Origin: a virus
Virus record (IMG/VR): IMGVR_UViG_3300031669_000257
Coordinates: 1 to 22,145 of that record
DNA: 22,145 nucleotides
Strand: one strand, 5' to 3'
Shown here: positions 1 to 7,918 of the stretch, one piece after another
Layout: each line of letters starts with the position of its first letter
Numbering within the stretch: the first letter of the stretch is position 1
Notes under the pieces: model-generated
Seen by the model: the letters and a program-made list of their open reading frames with translations, nothing else
Databases searched by the model: none
What the model was told of the DNA's origin: nothing
Program-made: the position numbers and the translations under genes

Positions 1-32
1 CGCGCCTCGGCGATGATCTGCGCCCGCGTCAC
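1..32 (-). CDS. NlpC/P60-type tail peptidase, N-terminal fragment
   Basis: Only about ten codons lie inside the window. They start at a GTG that overlaps the TGA of the DUF2163 gene (GTGA) and read M-TRAQIIAEA. This resembles the opening of phage cell-wall peptidases of the NlpC/P60 family, which in many siphophages follow DUF2460 and DUF2163 genes directly. These enzymes are thought to sit at the tail tip and cut peptidoglycan during DNA entry. The catalytic Cys and His lie beyond the window, so the call rests on the short N-terminus plus gene order. Confidence 0.55.
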   Translation of the reverse strand, partial: MTRAQIIAEA

Positions 33-1201
33 ATCCACTGACGTTCCGGCGTCAGATCAGGGAAGCCGCCGTAGTTCACGACGTTGTTGAACTTGTAGTT
101 ACAGGTGCCGACTGACTTGCTGCACCCAGGCGTGATCGTGAAGGTGTCGCCCGGAGCCACCTCGCGGCCCAGCGGCAGCAGTAGGTACAGCGCCTGGCCG
201 AGCATCGTCTTGACGTCGGTCGACAGGCCCGTGGCCGCGCCCGAGGTCATGGTGAGGATGCCCATGGCGAAGAAGTCGCCGAACAGGGGTGGCGATCCGC
301 CGCTGGCCGCACTGCCGTTGTCCGTCCAGCTTGTGCTGGTCGTGTTCATCAGCAGTTCTTGCGCGGTGTTGCCGTAGATGTTGTAGCTGACCGCACCGGC
401 GACCGCTGGCCAGCTGACCGTGATTTCACCACCGCCCGTGGGCGGCGAGTTGGGCTGGATCACGCCCGAACTGATCGGACTGGCCGCGCTTTCCTGCCCG
501 TTCGCGTCGATCGAGCTGACGCTGTAGTGATAGGTGCCAGGCGGCAGGAACTGCCCCGCGATATTGCCCTGCCCGACCAGCGTGGGCGCGTTCGGCGTGC
601 CTGGCGTGGCGGCGACGGTGTAGCCGGGAATCGTGACATCCCACACCATCGGGTTGATCAGGCTGCTGACGGTGCCGGTGTAGGTGTAGGGCGTCATGTT
701 CAGCAGGCAGCCGCCGACGCCCTGCGGGTCGACCGTCGAGCCGAGAACGTGCCTGCAGGTCGGGTTGATGTAGATGCCAAGCTGCCGCTGCAGCTTCCAC
801 ATCGCGGACTGCGCCTGCGCCTGGAAGCCGTCCGGCGTGGCCTTGATGGTCGCCAGCAGCCCGGAAAACACCCAGAGCACGCCATAGACTGGGTTGATGT
901 TGCTCATGAAGCCGAAGCTGACCGTGGCGTTGTCGTACACACCACTGATCACGTCCGCCTCTTGCAGCACCGGCAGCCAGGCGGCGCGCGTCTGTACGTC
1001 ACTGACGGACGCCGAATTGGTCAGGGTGAGCTTGATGCCGGTCAGGCCGGCGGCCGGGGCATAGACCGTGCTGCCGACCGCCAGCGGGGCATCGAAGTCG
1101 CAGAAGGACTGCATGACGCCGTCGGTGCGGATGACTTGCGCGACCGTGCTGATATGGCCATTGGCGAAATCCGCCGCCAGCAGGGGATTGATCGCCCTCA
1201 C
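29..1201 (-). CDS. Tail-tip protein, DUF2163 (BR0599-like) with embedded fibronectin-like domain
   Basis: The protein has 390 residues. The start is a GTG overlapping the TGA of the upstream DUF2460 gene (GTGA); a longer stop-free frame extends upstream but is a shadow of that gene. The N-terminal part (about 1-200) has the DUF2163 character, including C149 in PTCRHVLGS and C165. The C-terminus carries the family's short signature around C360 and C367, followed by FNNVVNYGGF. Residues about 201-304 are an inserted fibronectin-III-like domain (AGAVSYNIYG followed by a TSWTDNG strand). DUF2163 proteins belong to the tail-tip module of gene-transfer agents and siphophages, between the tape measure and the host-specificity protein. 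A baseplate hub role is inferred from that context. Confidence 0.8.
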   Translation of the reverse strand: MRAINPLLAADFANGHISTVAQVIRTDGVMQSFCDFDAPLAVGSTVYAPAAGLTGIKLTLTNSASVSDVQTRAAWLPVLQEADVISGVYDNATVSFGFMSNINPVYGVLWVFSGLLATIKATPDGFQAQAQSAMWKLQRQLGIYINPTCRHVLGSTVDPQGVGGCLLNMTPYTYTGTVSSLINPMVWDVTIPGYTVAATPGTPNAPTLVGQGNIAGQFLPPGTYHYSVSSIDANGQESAASPISSGVIQPNSPPTGGGEITVSWPAVAGAVSYNIYGNTAQELLMNTTSTSWTDNGSAASGGSPPLFGDFFAMGILTMTSGAATGLSTDVKTMLGQALYLLLPLGREVAPGDTFTITPGCSKSVGTCNYKFNNVVNYGGFPDLTPERQWM

Positions 1202-2097
1202 TCGAACACCTCGATCAGCTTGATCGCGTCCATCGCCACGGCGGATTGCGAGGGGTTGGCGGCATTGGCGATCGCGTAGCCGGCCGAGCTGTCGAAGCGG
1301 GCGCACAGGGCATACGAGCCGGACGCGAGGACGCTGCTGCCGAGTACTGGCGCGGAGCCGGCGGCGTAGACCAGCGTCGGTTGCCCGTTGATCACCTGCA
1401 GCGTGTAGCCGCTCGGCGTGATCGTCAGCCCGTCGATATGGAACAGCGGATGATTCACGCCAGCGATCGTGATCACGCACGGATACTGCAGCGTGCCGGT
1501 GCCGTTGACGGAGGGCGACGCAACGCCGGGGGTGACGCTGCCGGAATCGGTGAAGGTCAGGCCAGTCACGTCGGCGATCTTGCCGCGCGTCCCGGTGCGA
1601 CCATAAACGCGATAGCCGACCGCGCCGGCCACCGCCGTCCATGTCACCGTGACGCCACCGGTCGATGCCAGCGCCAGCGACGTCGTGGTGCTTGCCAGCG
1701 TCTCGCCCTGCGCGTTGTAGGCCGTCACCGCATAGGTGTAGGTGGCCGCCGTCAGCGTGCCCGTGGTGGCCGCCAGCGTGGGCGCAGCGGGGGCGTTTAT
1801 CTGCGTCCCGGCGCCGAAGTTGAATGCGGTCAGCGTGTTGTATTCCGGATGCGTGTAGCGAAAGGACAGCAGCGTGCCGCCCATCTGATTCCAAAATGCC
1901 ATCAGCGTTTCTTTATCCGCCCACGTCAGGTTCCGCGCCGGAATCATGAATGGGTACCGAACATAGCCGGATCGAAGCGTCCGGTATTCGAAAGCCGAGT
2001 TGGCGGCGATGGCAACAGGCCACGGACTGCTGACCTTCGTTTGGTTGAACCGGTTGCCGTACTGCAGCGCCGGGAAAGCCTGTCCGCTGTATGCCAT
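1198..2097 (-). CDS. Tail-tip protein, DUF2460-like, with embedded fibronectin-like domain
   Basis: The protein has 299 residues. It starts three bases after the tape-measure stop and ends in a GTGA overlap with the DUF2163 gene. The N-terminal 95 residues are DUF2460-like: an aromatic-rich start, then YVRYPFMIPARNLTWADKE, then a FW...LLSFRYTHPEY segment. DUF2460 (TIGR02217) proteins form the distal tail module with DUF2163 and NlpC/P60 proteins. Residues about 101-195 are an inserted fibronectin-III-like domain (TYTYAVTAYNAQGE, AGAVGYRVYG, LTFTDSG). The C-terminal 100 residues are a beta-rich region I cannot assign. It is longer than typical DUF2460 members because of the insertion. The role in tail-tip assembly is inferred from family and position. 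Confidence 0.7.
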   Translation of the reverse strand: MAYSGQAFPALQYGNRFNQTKVSSPWPVAIAANSAFEYRTLRSGYVRYPFMIPARNLTWADKETLMAFWNQMGGTLLSFRYTHPEYNTLTAFNFGAGTQINAPAAPTLAATTGTLTAATYTYAVTAYNAQGETLASTTTSLALASTGGVTVTWTAVAGAVGYRVYGRTGTRGKIADVTGLTFTDSGSVTPGVASPSVNGTGTLQYPCVITIAGVNHPLFHIDGLTITPSGYTLQVINGQPTLVYAAGSAPVLGSSVLASGSYALCARFDSSAGYAIANAANPSQSAVAMDAIKLIEVFE

Positions 2098-2100
2098 CGG

Positions 2101-5100
2101 TCAGGCCGCCAGGTTGAGGTTGGAGGAAGCGCCGCCGAGCATCATCGCCAGCTCGCGTTTCACGCTGTCCAGCGAGCCGAGCACGCTCTGGCTGTCCATC
2201 GCCTGGATGTTCATGTTGATCGTGTGGCCACCCATGCCGCCGCTGCTCAGTGCGTTCGTCAGCAGCTTGTTCGTGGAGGTGTCCACCACGCGCTCGCCGG
2301 CGTGGATCTGCGCCACCATGTCGTGCGGCACGGTGTCGATGCCGGTGGCGAAGCTGCCGCCAAGCATGGAAAAGATCGAGCTGCCGATGCTGCTCCAGAA
2401 TCCACCGCCTGCAGACGATGATCCGAGCGATGATGCTCCCGATCCGGCGCCCGATAGCATGGAGCCGAACAGCCCCAGAATCCCCTGCCCCGCTGAGGAA
2501 TTGCTGGCCGAGCCGGTGATGCTCTGCGCCAGCGACTTGGAGATGGTCTGATTCATGCCCGACAGCAGCGAATTGCTGAACTGCGCGAGCATGTTTTTCC
2601 ACGTCATGTTGCCGCGCATCATGTTGCTGATCAGGCCCTGCATACCTCCTTGAAGGGTGTCCTGCATGCTTTTCTGCACGTCATTGAGCTGCGTGCCCAT
2701 CGCCTTGATCTTCTCGATCTGGGCTTGCATGGCGGCGATCAGCGTCGGGTCTTTCAGGGCTTCGGCGTACTTGAGCGCTGCTTCGGCGGCTCGCTCCATG
2801 GCCGGCGCGATGTCCTTCTGTGCCGCGATGTCCTGCTGCGCCGACTGCTGGCCGGTGATCGAGCCGGATTCCTTGCGCGCGGCGATCAGCTGTTCCTCGG
2901 CCTGCAGCTGTTCCTTGAGCTTTCTCAGACTCTCGACAGAGTCGGCATACCCGGCGAGATTCACTGCATGGCCACCCGTGGAGGACATCGTTTTGATGTT
3001 CTCAAGGTGCGCCTGCATGGACGCCACCAGCGCAGGTTCTTTCATGGCCTTGGCGTACTTGATCGCCGCCTGAGCGGCGCGTTCCATCAGTGGAGCCAGT
3101 TCTTTCTGTGTCGCTACCTGCTGTTCAGTAGCTTGGGTCTTCGTGAGTGAGCCGCCCTTCTGCTCGGCCTCAATGAGTTGCTTGCGCGCATCCAGTTCCT
3201 GCTGCAGCTTGGAAAGATCGCCCACCGACTTGGTATATCCAGCCTTGTCAGCCATCGAGCGACCCAAAGCGGTCGCCTTGTTGGCATCCTTGATGTCGCC
3301 GCCTTTTCGCAGGATTTGTGCATAGCCAGCATATTTATCAAGCAGCGCCTGAACGGGGTCAGCCATCTTGGCGGACTGTTCCTCGATCATTTTTTTTATG
3401 CGGTCAAAAAGATGCTCTGCGCGCTTATTCCCCGTGGCAACCAATCCGCCGGGATGAAATTTCTTTGATGCGTCAAGAAGTGCCTGACGCTGCGCGTCCT
3501 CGGCGTTCGGGACGCTGGTGGGTGCGCGCAGGCCGGTCGACTTCGGCAGCAGCCCCATGCGCTGCAGGGCTTCGCGCATGTAGTCGCTGGCGTTCGCCTG
3601 CTGCGTGCCCTCGAAAGCAAACATGGATGCGCGGGTCGCGTCGCGCGCACTGGCTGCGGCCGCCTGCGATGTCTTGGAGGACTCGACCTGTTGCGACGCG
3701 CTATCGACACGGCTGGCCAGCGAATCCAAACCGACCGCGCGCAGCATGGAGGCTTCTTTCTGCCCCAGCTTGGCGACAAACCCCATGGTGCCCTGGTAGA
3801 GCTTCGTCCACAGCGCGTCGAAGCCGGCCATGATCGAGAGAATCACGCGTTCCATGAAATGCTGAATGGCCATGCCGGCGACCTGCACATTGCGCACGGC
3901 ATAGCCCAGACCGAACACCGCGGCGAACGTGCCAGCCAGCCGTAGCAGCACGCCTCCGATCGCTGCCGCGCGCGCCGCCCAGGTCGTAGCGATCGCGCCG
4001 GATGCTGCTTCACTCTCTGCCGCGGCTGCTGCCGATGCCGGACCGATCTTGTTCGTCCAGCCGACCAGGCTGCTGATGCCGCCGATCATGCGACTGAAGC
4101 CCTTGACGGTCAGGAACGCACCGAACGCCGCCGCTGCCGCCGACAACACGCCGGTCATCTTCGGGAACTGCATGGCCAGCCCATTGATCAGCTGCAGGAA
4201 GCCGTTCAAGGCCTCGATGACCTTCGTCACCGCAGGCAGGAACGTCTGGCCGATCGAGGTCTCCAGCGAGGACAGCGCTGCATGAAAGGCTTGCACCTGA
4301 CCGGCTTGCGTCTGCGAGAAGAGCTGCGCGGCGTTGTCGCCGGTCGCCGACGAGTTGATGCGTGCGCGCTGTGCGTTGATGCGCGAGGCGGTGCCGGGGT
4401 TGGCCGCCACATACGCGAGGTTGCCGACGTTGACGCCACCGGTCGGCCCGAACAGCTGGATCGCCAGACGGTCGAGCGCCTTCTGCAGCCCTTCGCCGGT
4501 GTCGGAGTTGCCGCCGGGGAAATACATACCGGGGTGCTTGTTGACGTAGGCGACCATGGACGGCGCCAGCGTCTTCATCATCCAGCCGATCGGGTCGGAC
4601 GAGCCTTCGGCGGTGCCCTTGATCTTGGTCAGCGTGTTCATGCTGGTCGTCTTGCTGCTACCGACCGCGCCGCCGGACTCGATCATCCCCATCTGCTGCA
4701 GCAGCTGATAGGTGACCTTGTTCATCTTGCCGCCGAGCATGGTCTTCAGGACCATGGATGCGGCCGTGCCGGCTTGCGACACACCACGCCCACCACCGCC
4801 CCCGCCCCCGCTATGGCCGGCCGTGATGAACTGCTCGGCGAACGCCATCAGGTTGGCGATGCCGGAATCATTGGCCAGCGCGCCCAGACCGTACTTCGAC
4901 TGGCGCAGCACCCGCTCCTGGTTCTGCAGGTTCATGCGCCCTTGCGAGGCTTCGGTGATCTGCGTGGCGAGGTTGGACGCCTTGACGATGCCGGTCGAGG
5001 ACATGGACAGGCCGCGGCTTTCCGCGATGCCCAGCATGTTCTGGATGATGCTTTTCAGGTCGCCGCCGGAGACTTGCTGTACCGCGAAGGCGTTTTTCAG

Positions 5101-6171
5101 CACCTGCGGGAGCGCCTCGTTGATCAGCTTCTCGTTGTTCTGGCCGGTGGCCAGGATGAACGCACGGCGCCCTTCCATGACCTGATTGGCCGAGGCATAA
5201 GCCGGCGTGTTGCGCTCGGACCAGTTGCGGGCGTAGTTTGCCGCATCCCCCGAAAAGCCAGCCGCGCGCATCGCCGCCATCTGCGTCTGCATGTCGGCAG
5301 CGGACTTGACCGAGGCCATCAGGCCCTTCTCGATCTTGAAGCCGGCCCACAGTTCGATCAGGCCTTTCATGGTGCCACCGAGACTACCCAGCTTTCCGTC
5401 GAGCGCGACGGCTGCATCACCAGCCCCAGCGATCTCGGCAGACGCGGCATTCGCAGCCACGCCCGTTTTCTCGAAGGTGAAGATGGACTTCAGCATGGCG
5501 CTGTCCATCACGTAGGTGGCTTCACCCAGTGCCACCGTTTCGGCGGCCACTTTGTTGATGGTCCCCATCAGGCCCGTGGCGGCGATACCCATGCCTTCCA
5601 TGGATGCGGCGGCTTCAGCAGACGATGCACTGATCTTGGCGGCAGCTTCGCGCCACTTCATGATCATGGCGCTGGATGCCATGGAAAACTGGCTCGATGC
5701 CGCTTCGGCAGCGACCCCGACCTCTTCCGTTGCGGCCGACGCCTCAGCCGATGCACTCACGATGCCTTGTGCGGCGCGCCGCCACTTCATGATCATGGCG
5801 CTGGTGGCAAAAGACACTTTTTCTGAGGCTGCGGTCGTCATGGAACCGACTTCTTCGGCCGCTACCTGTGCTTTTTTTGATGCGTCCGCAATCGATCGCG
5901 CGGCTTGATTCCACTTCATCAGCATCGACGACGTGGCAAACTTGACCTTTTCTTCGGCGCGCGCCGATGCATCACCCACAAGGCTGATGGCATCGGACGC
6001 CGATTTGCTGGACGCACCGACAGCGCCAAAGCTTTTCGACATCGCATTGAAACGCTGCGTGATCTGCGACGCCATCGCCGGCAGCTTTTCCAGCTTTGCC
6101 ACGAACTCGGCCAGCGGACCACTGGCAAAGTCGGCCATGGTCAGCCGCATTGCTACCTGCATGTCTGCCAT
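2101..6171 (-). CDS. Tail tape measure protein
   Basis: At 1356 residues it is the longest gene here, and it lies between the tail chaperone frames and the tail-tip genes. The start follows an AAAGGA ribosome site eight bases upstream. Residues 73-201 are three tandem 43-residue repeats. Residues about 260-420 resemble the conserved part of phage tape measures. A glycine run lies near 455-463. Two hydrophobic stretches (about 672-700 and 735-760) are candidate membrane-insertion segments. Residues about 978-1160 are two 96-residue coiled-coil repeats rich in Lys/Glu/Gln. The C-terminus has the usual ending, an N/Q/S-rich helix region, a Gly/Ser linker and a VPHDMVAQIHAGERVV motif. The protein sets tail length and is released on DNA ejection. 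Confidence 0.95.
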   Translation of the reverse strand: MADMQVAMRLTMADFASGPLAEFVAKLEKLPAMASQITQRFNAMSKSFGAVGASSKSASDAISLVGDASARAEEKVKFATSSMLMKWNQAARSIADASKKAQVAAEEVGSMTTAASEKVSFATSAMIMKWRRAAQGIVSASAEASAATEEVGVAAEAASSQFSMASSAMIMKWREAAAKISASSAEAAASMEGMGIAATGLMGTINKVAAETVALGEATYVMDSAMLKSIFTFEKTGVAANAASAEIAGAGDAAVALDGKLGSLGGTMKGLIELWAGFKIEKGLMASVKSAADMQTQMAAMRAAGFSGDAANYARNWSERNTPAYASANQVMEGRRAFILATGQNNEKLINEALPQVLKNAFAVQQVSGGDLKSIIQNMLGIAESRGLSMSSTGIVKASNLATQITEASQGRMNLQNQERVLRQSKYGLGALANDSGIANLMAFAEQFITAGHSGGGGGGGRGVSQAGTAASMVLKTMLGGKMNKVTYQLLQQMGMIESGGAVGSSKTTSMNTLTKIKGTAEGSSDPIGWMMKTLAPSMVAYVNKHPGMYFPGGNSDTGEGLQKALDRLAIQLFGPTGGVNVGNLAYVAANPGTASRINAQRARINSSATGDNAAQLFSQTQAGQVQAFHAALSSLETSIGQTFLPAVTKVIEALNGFLQLINGLAMQFPKMTGVLSAAAAAFGAFLTVKGFSRMIGGISSLVGWTNKIGPASAAAAAESEAASGAIATTWAARAAAIGGVLLRLAGTFAAVFGLGYAVRNVQVAGMAIQHFMERVILSIMAGFDALWTKLYQGTMGFVAKLGQKEASMLRAVGLDSLASRVDSASQQVESSKTSQAAAASARDATRASMFAFEGTQQANASDYMREALQRMGLLPKSTGLRAPTSVPNAEDAQRQALLDASKKFHPGGLVATGNKRAEHLFDRIKKMIEEQSAKMADPVQALLDKYAGYAQILRKGGDIKDANKATALGRSMADKAGYTKSVGDLSKLQQELDARKQLIEAEQKGGSLTKTQATEQQVATQKELAPLMERAAQAAIKYAKAMKEPALVASMQAHLENIKTMSSTGGHAVNLAGYADSVESLRKLKEQLQAEEQLIAARKESGSITGQQSAQQDIAAQKDIAPAMERAAEAALKYAEALKDPTLIAAMQAQIEKIKAMGTQLNDVQKSMQDTLQGGMQGLISNMMRGNMTWKNMLAQFSNSLLSGMNQTISKSLAQSITGSASNSSAGQGILGLFGSMLSGAGSGASSLGSSSAGGGFWSSIGSSIFSMLGGSFATGIDTVPHDMVAQIHAGERVVDTSTNKLLTNALSSGGMGGHTINMNIQAMDSQSVLGSLDSVKRELAMMLGGASSNLNLAA
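2690..3240 (-). repeat. Two tandem 96-residue repeats inside the tape measure gene
   Basis: Copy 1 starts at 3240 with GYTKSVGDLSKL and copy 2 at 2952 with GYADSVESLRKL, exactly 288 bases apart. Both contain E-Q-IEA/IAAR, TQ/QQ-rich, AP-MERAA-AA-KYA and MQA-IE-IK segments in the same order. The second copy is trimmed at its end. The pattern looks like an old in-frame duplication of a coiled-coil module. Confidence 0.85.
5569..5955 (-). repeat. Three tandem 129-bp (43-residue) repeats in the tape measure gene
   Basis: The three copies cover residues 73-115, 116-158 and 159-201. Each has F/M-A-S/T-S-x-M-x-MKW, then a run of Ala-rich helix, then A/S-x-EE/EG-V/M-G. A stretch of about 20 identical plus-strand bases starts at 5651 and again at 5780, 129 bases apart. 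The first-encoded copy is the most diverged. The period equals 43 codons, so gain or loss of a unit keeps the frame. Confidence 0.9.
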
Positions 6172-6236
6172 GGGTTATCCTTTGATCGTTATGGTTGTGT
6201 CACGGAATGCACGCCCCATTGCGGGGAGTGACCTGC

Positions 6237-6473
6237 TCAGTCCTTGAGCAGGCTTTCAATGGCCTTCTTGGCTTCGTCTCCGCCACCCAGCGCCAAGCCC
6301 GCGCCAAGCGCAATGGCCTGAGCTTGTGACGCCATCAGGCGGCGGCGGCTTCGCTCGGTGCTTCGGACGTAGAGCTGGATTTGTCCGAGGGTGTATCCGT
6401 CGATGTCGGCTCGGCGATGACCGGCTCCGATGAGGATGCCGACGAGCTCGCCCCATCCGATGTCGCCGCCTTT
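6237..6473 (-). CDS. Tail assembly chaperone T-like extension, read by -1 frameshift
   Basis: This frame is -1 relative to the upstream chaperone gene. It runs stop-free through that gene's 3' end and on to a TGA at 6237. It encodes about 79 residues containing GWGELVGILIGAGHRRADID, GYTLGQIQLYVRS, an Arg cluster and an Ala/Gly helix ending KKAIESLLKD. That order resembles the T part of lambda-type G/GT chaperones. The overlapped frame is low-complexity Ser/Ala/Thr here, as expected if this frame carries the selected information. A fusion would be about 210 residues. It could also be started separately at the ATG at 6335 (TGATG overlap), giving only 32 residues. I favour frameshifting because the recognisable part lies upstream of that ATG. 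Confidence 0.7.
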   Translation of the reverse strand, partial: KGGDIGWGELVGILIGAGHRRADIDGYTLGQIQLYVRSTERSRRRLMASQAQAIALGAGLALGGGDEAKKAIESLLKD

Positions 6474-6868
6474 TGCACCATCCCGAACATCGGGAGCACG
6501 CGCTGGACGAAAAAATCGGCGTTCACCTCCAGCAACGCCTTCGTCAGCGCCACGCCGTCATCGGAGCCCAGACCGTCGACCCACTCGCGAGGCTTGTTGG
6601 CGGCGAAGGCGATGAAGTCCAGCAGGCCATCCCCGCCGGCCGCCAGCAGATCGACGATCCGCATGGGCCAGTCGCTGGCGAGGCCGAACTGCACCTCGCC
6701 GTCGACCTTGCCGACCGAAAACACCCCGGTACTGCCGAGGCTGACGCTGATGGGTTGGAGCAGCTTGGCTGCCTTCGGGAGCTGCCCGAAGGTGAACGGC
6801 TGCAGGGTGAGTGCTTCCTTGCCGACCGTGATCTCACGGCCGGGGAACAGGGTTTCCAGGTCAGTCAT
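6335..6868 (-). CDS. Tail assembly chaperone, lambda G-like
   Basis: The protein has 177 residues and sits between the tail tube and tape measure genes, where siphophages encode the chaperone pair. The start lies two bases after the tail tube stop. The N-terminus (ETLFPGREITVGKEALTLQP, then FTFGQLPKAAKLL) matches the pattern of phage tail chaperones that open with a short beta region and an F-x-F-x-QLPKA segment. Residues about 140-177 are low-complexity Ser/Ala/Thr/Glu with no clear fold; that stretch coincides with the alternative -1 frame. Known proteins of this type bind the tape measure protein and recruit tail tube subunits. Confidence 0.8.
   Translation of the reverse strand: MTDLETLFPGREITVGKEALTLQPFTFGQLPKAAKLLQPISVSLGSTGVFSVGKVDGEVQFGLASDWPMRIVDLLAAGGDGLLDFIAFAANKPREWVDGLGSDDGVALTKALLEVNADFFVQRVLPMFGMVQKAATSDGASSSASSSEPVIAEPTSTDTPSDKSSSTSEAPSEAAAA
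6470..6515 (-). promoter_or_regulatory. Candidate -1 frameshift sites in the tail chaperone gene
   Basis: Two in-frame slip candidates exist. T TTT TTC (6509-6515, codons GAT TTT TTC) fits the canonical X XXY YYZ heptamer. CAA AAG (6470-6475) allows AAG to slip to AAA but fits poorly in the P site. The main frame between the two still looks conserved (QRVLPMFGMV), which favours the second, while the heptamer rule favours the first. I cannot decide from sequence alone. Confidence 0.45.
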
Positions 6869-6870
6869 GA

Positions 6871-7902
6871 TCAGGCCTTCGCGAACGTGCCGTAGTAGAT
6901 GCCATCGGTCGCGGTCGAATCGAACAGGATCGCGCCGTCGAGCTCCAGGATGCCCTCCTTCTTGCTGATCAGGTCGAGCATCTTGGTGAAGTCGAGCTTG
7001 GCGCGCTTGATCAGCACCGGAATCCCCTGGAAGCCGTTGCCATTGGGCGACGCGACGTTCAGGCCGTTGAAGCGCAGCGAGATCTCTGGCGACGGCACCG
7101 ACAGGATGTTCGTCGAACCGTTGTTGGCGCCGTAGGTATAGCCAGCGGTCAGCGGTACCGGTGTGGTCGGCGGGTAGATGCTGGCAAAGAAGCTGCCGGC
7201 GGTGGTCAGGGTGGTGAACTGACCGAACTGCGCGCTGTAGGTGAAGTCGGTACCGGCGACCAGCGTTTTCGACGTGATCGACGCTGTGGCTGCTGCGCCC
7301 GTGCCGCCGCCACCCGTGAAGCTGATGGTCGGTGCCGAGGCATAGCCGCTGCCCGGGTTGGTGATCAGGATGCCGGTGACAGCGCCGCCCGACACGACAG
7401 CGGTGCCGGTGGCCGTGACGCCCGAGGTCGGGGCCGTGAAGGCTACTGTCGGCGGCGTGGCGTAGCCGGTGCCTGGCGTGCCAACGGTGATACCGGTGAC
7501 GATACCGGTCACGGTCGCCAGCGTCGGCGCCGCCGTCAGGCCGAAGTTCGCCAGCGGAGACATCAGGCCGGCATAAGCGGTGACAGCCTCGCCCGATACC
7601 GTGCCGCCCGCATTGGCGGTGCCGACTGCGCTGTACAGCGCCAGCGCCAGATTCTGCATGCTCCAGATCGGCAGCTGCAGCTTGAAGTCCAGCGGGATCG
7701 ACACCGGCACATGCAGCGCCACGCCACCGAAGCCGGTCACGTTTTCCTCAACCTCGACGGTCTTCTGCTTGCTGTTGACCTGCAGTGACTGAGTATCGCC
7801 GAAGTAGTTGTAGCCGCCGATGATGGGGCCGTTGGACTGCCGCGGCGCCCAGAAGCACTGGCCCTGGCCGATGTAGTAGGTGGTGTCGGAAAGTGCAGGC
7901 AT
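6871..7902 (-). CDS. Major tail tube protein
   Basis: The protein has 343 residues. I chose the ATG at 7902 (MPALSDTTYYIGQGQCFWAP) because GGAG lies eight bases upstream; the longer open frame runs back into a terminator hairpin. The gene lies between the tail terminator-like gene and the chaperones, the usual place for the tail tube subunit. The ends look like one tube fold, with PLDFKLQLPIWSMQNLALAL in the first third and KRAKLDFTKMLDL...EGILELDGAILFD at the end. Residues 135-213 hold two Gly-rich repeats (GTGYATPPTVAFTAP and GSGYASAPTISFTGG), probably a decoration domain on the tail surface. Such subunits stack as hexamers around the tape measure. Confidence 0.75.
   Translation of the reverse strand: MPALSDTTYYIGQGQCFWAPRQSNGPIIGGYNYFGDTQSLQVNSKQKTVEVEENVTGFGGVALHVPVSIPLDFKLQLPIWSMQNLALALYSAVGTANAGGTVSGEAVTAYAGLMSPLANFGLTAAPTLATVTGIVTGITVGTPGTGYATPPTVAFTAPTSGVTATGTAVVSGGAVTGILITNPGSGYASAPTISFTGGGGTGAAATASITSKTLVAGTDFTYSAQFGQFTTLTTAGSFFASIYPPTTPVPLTAGYTYGANNGSTNILSVPSPEISLRFNGLNVASPNGNGFQGIPVLIKRAKLDFTKMLDLISKKEGILELDGAILFDSTATDGIYYGTFAKA
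7264..7500 (-). repeat. Two Gly-rich GxGY repeats inside the tail tube gene
   Basis: Residues 135-174 and 175-213 of the tail tube protein are about 40-residue units, each starting VTGI and containing P-G-x-GY-A-x-PT-x-FT followed by a G/T/A-rich run. Repeats of this style occur in many phage structural proteins as surface beta domains. Confidence 0.7.
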
Positions 7903-7918
7903 GATGCGATCTCCAGGT

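Noticed and set aside
1202-1894. Upstream extension of the DUF2163 frame, giving 621 residues
   Set aside because: It lies entirely within the DUF2460-like gene in another frame, with Arg/His-rich text. The GTG at 1201 overlapping the previous stop is the better start.
6256-6456. 66-codon minus-strand frame overlapping the end of the tail chaperone gene
   Set aside because: The third frame over this region is Arg/His/Pro-rich with no domain. The -1 frame next to it carries the recognisable chaperone extension.
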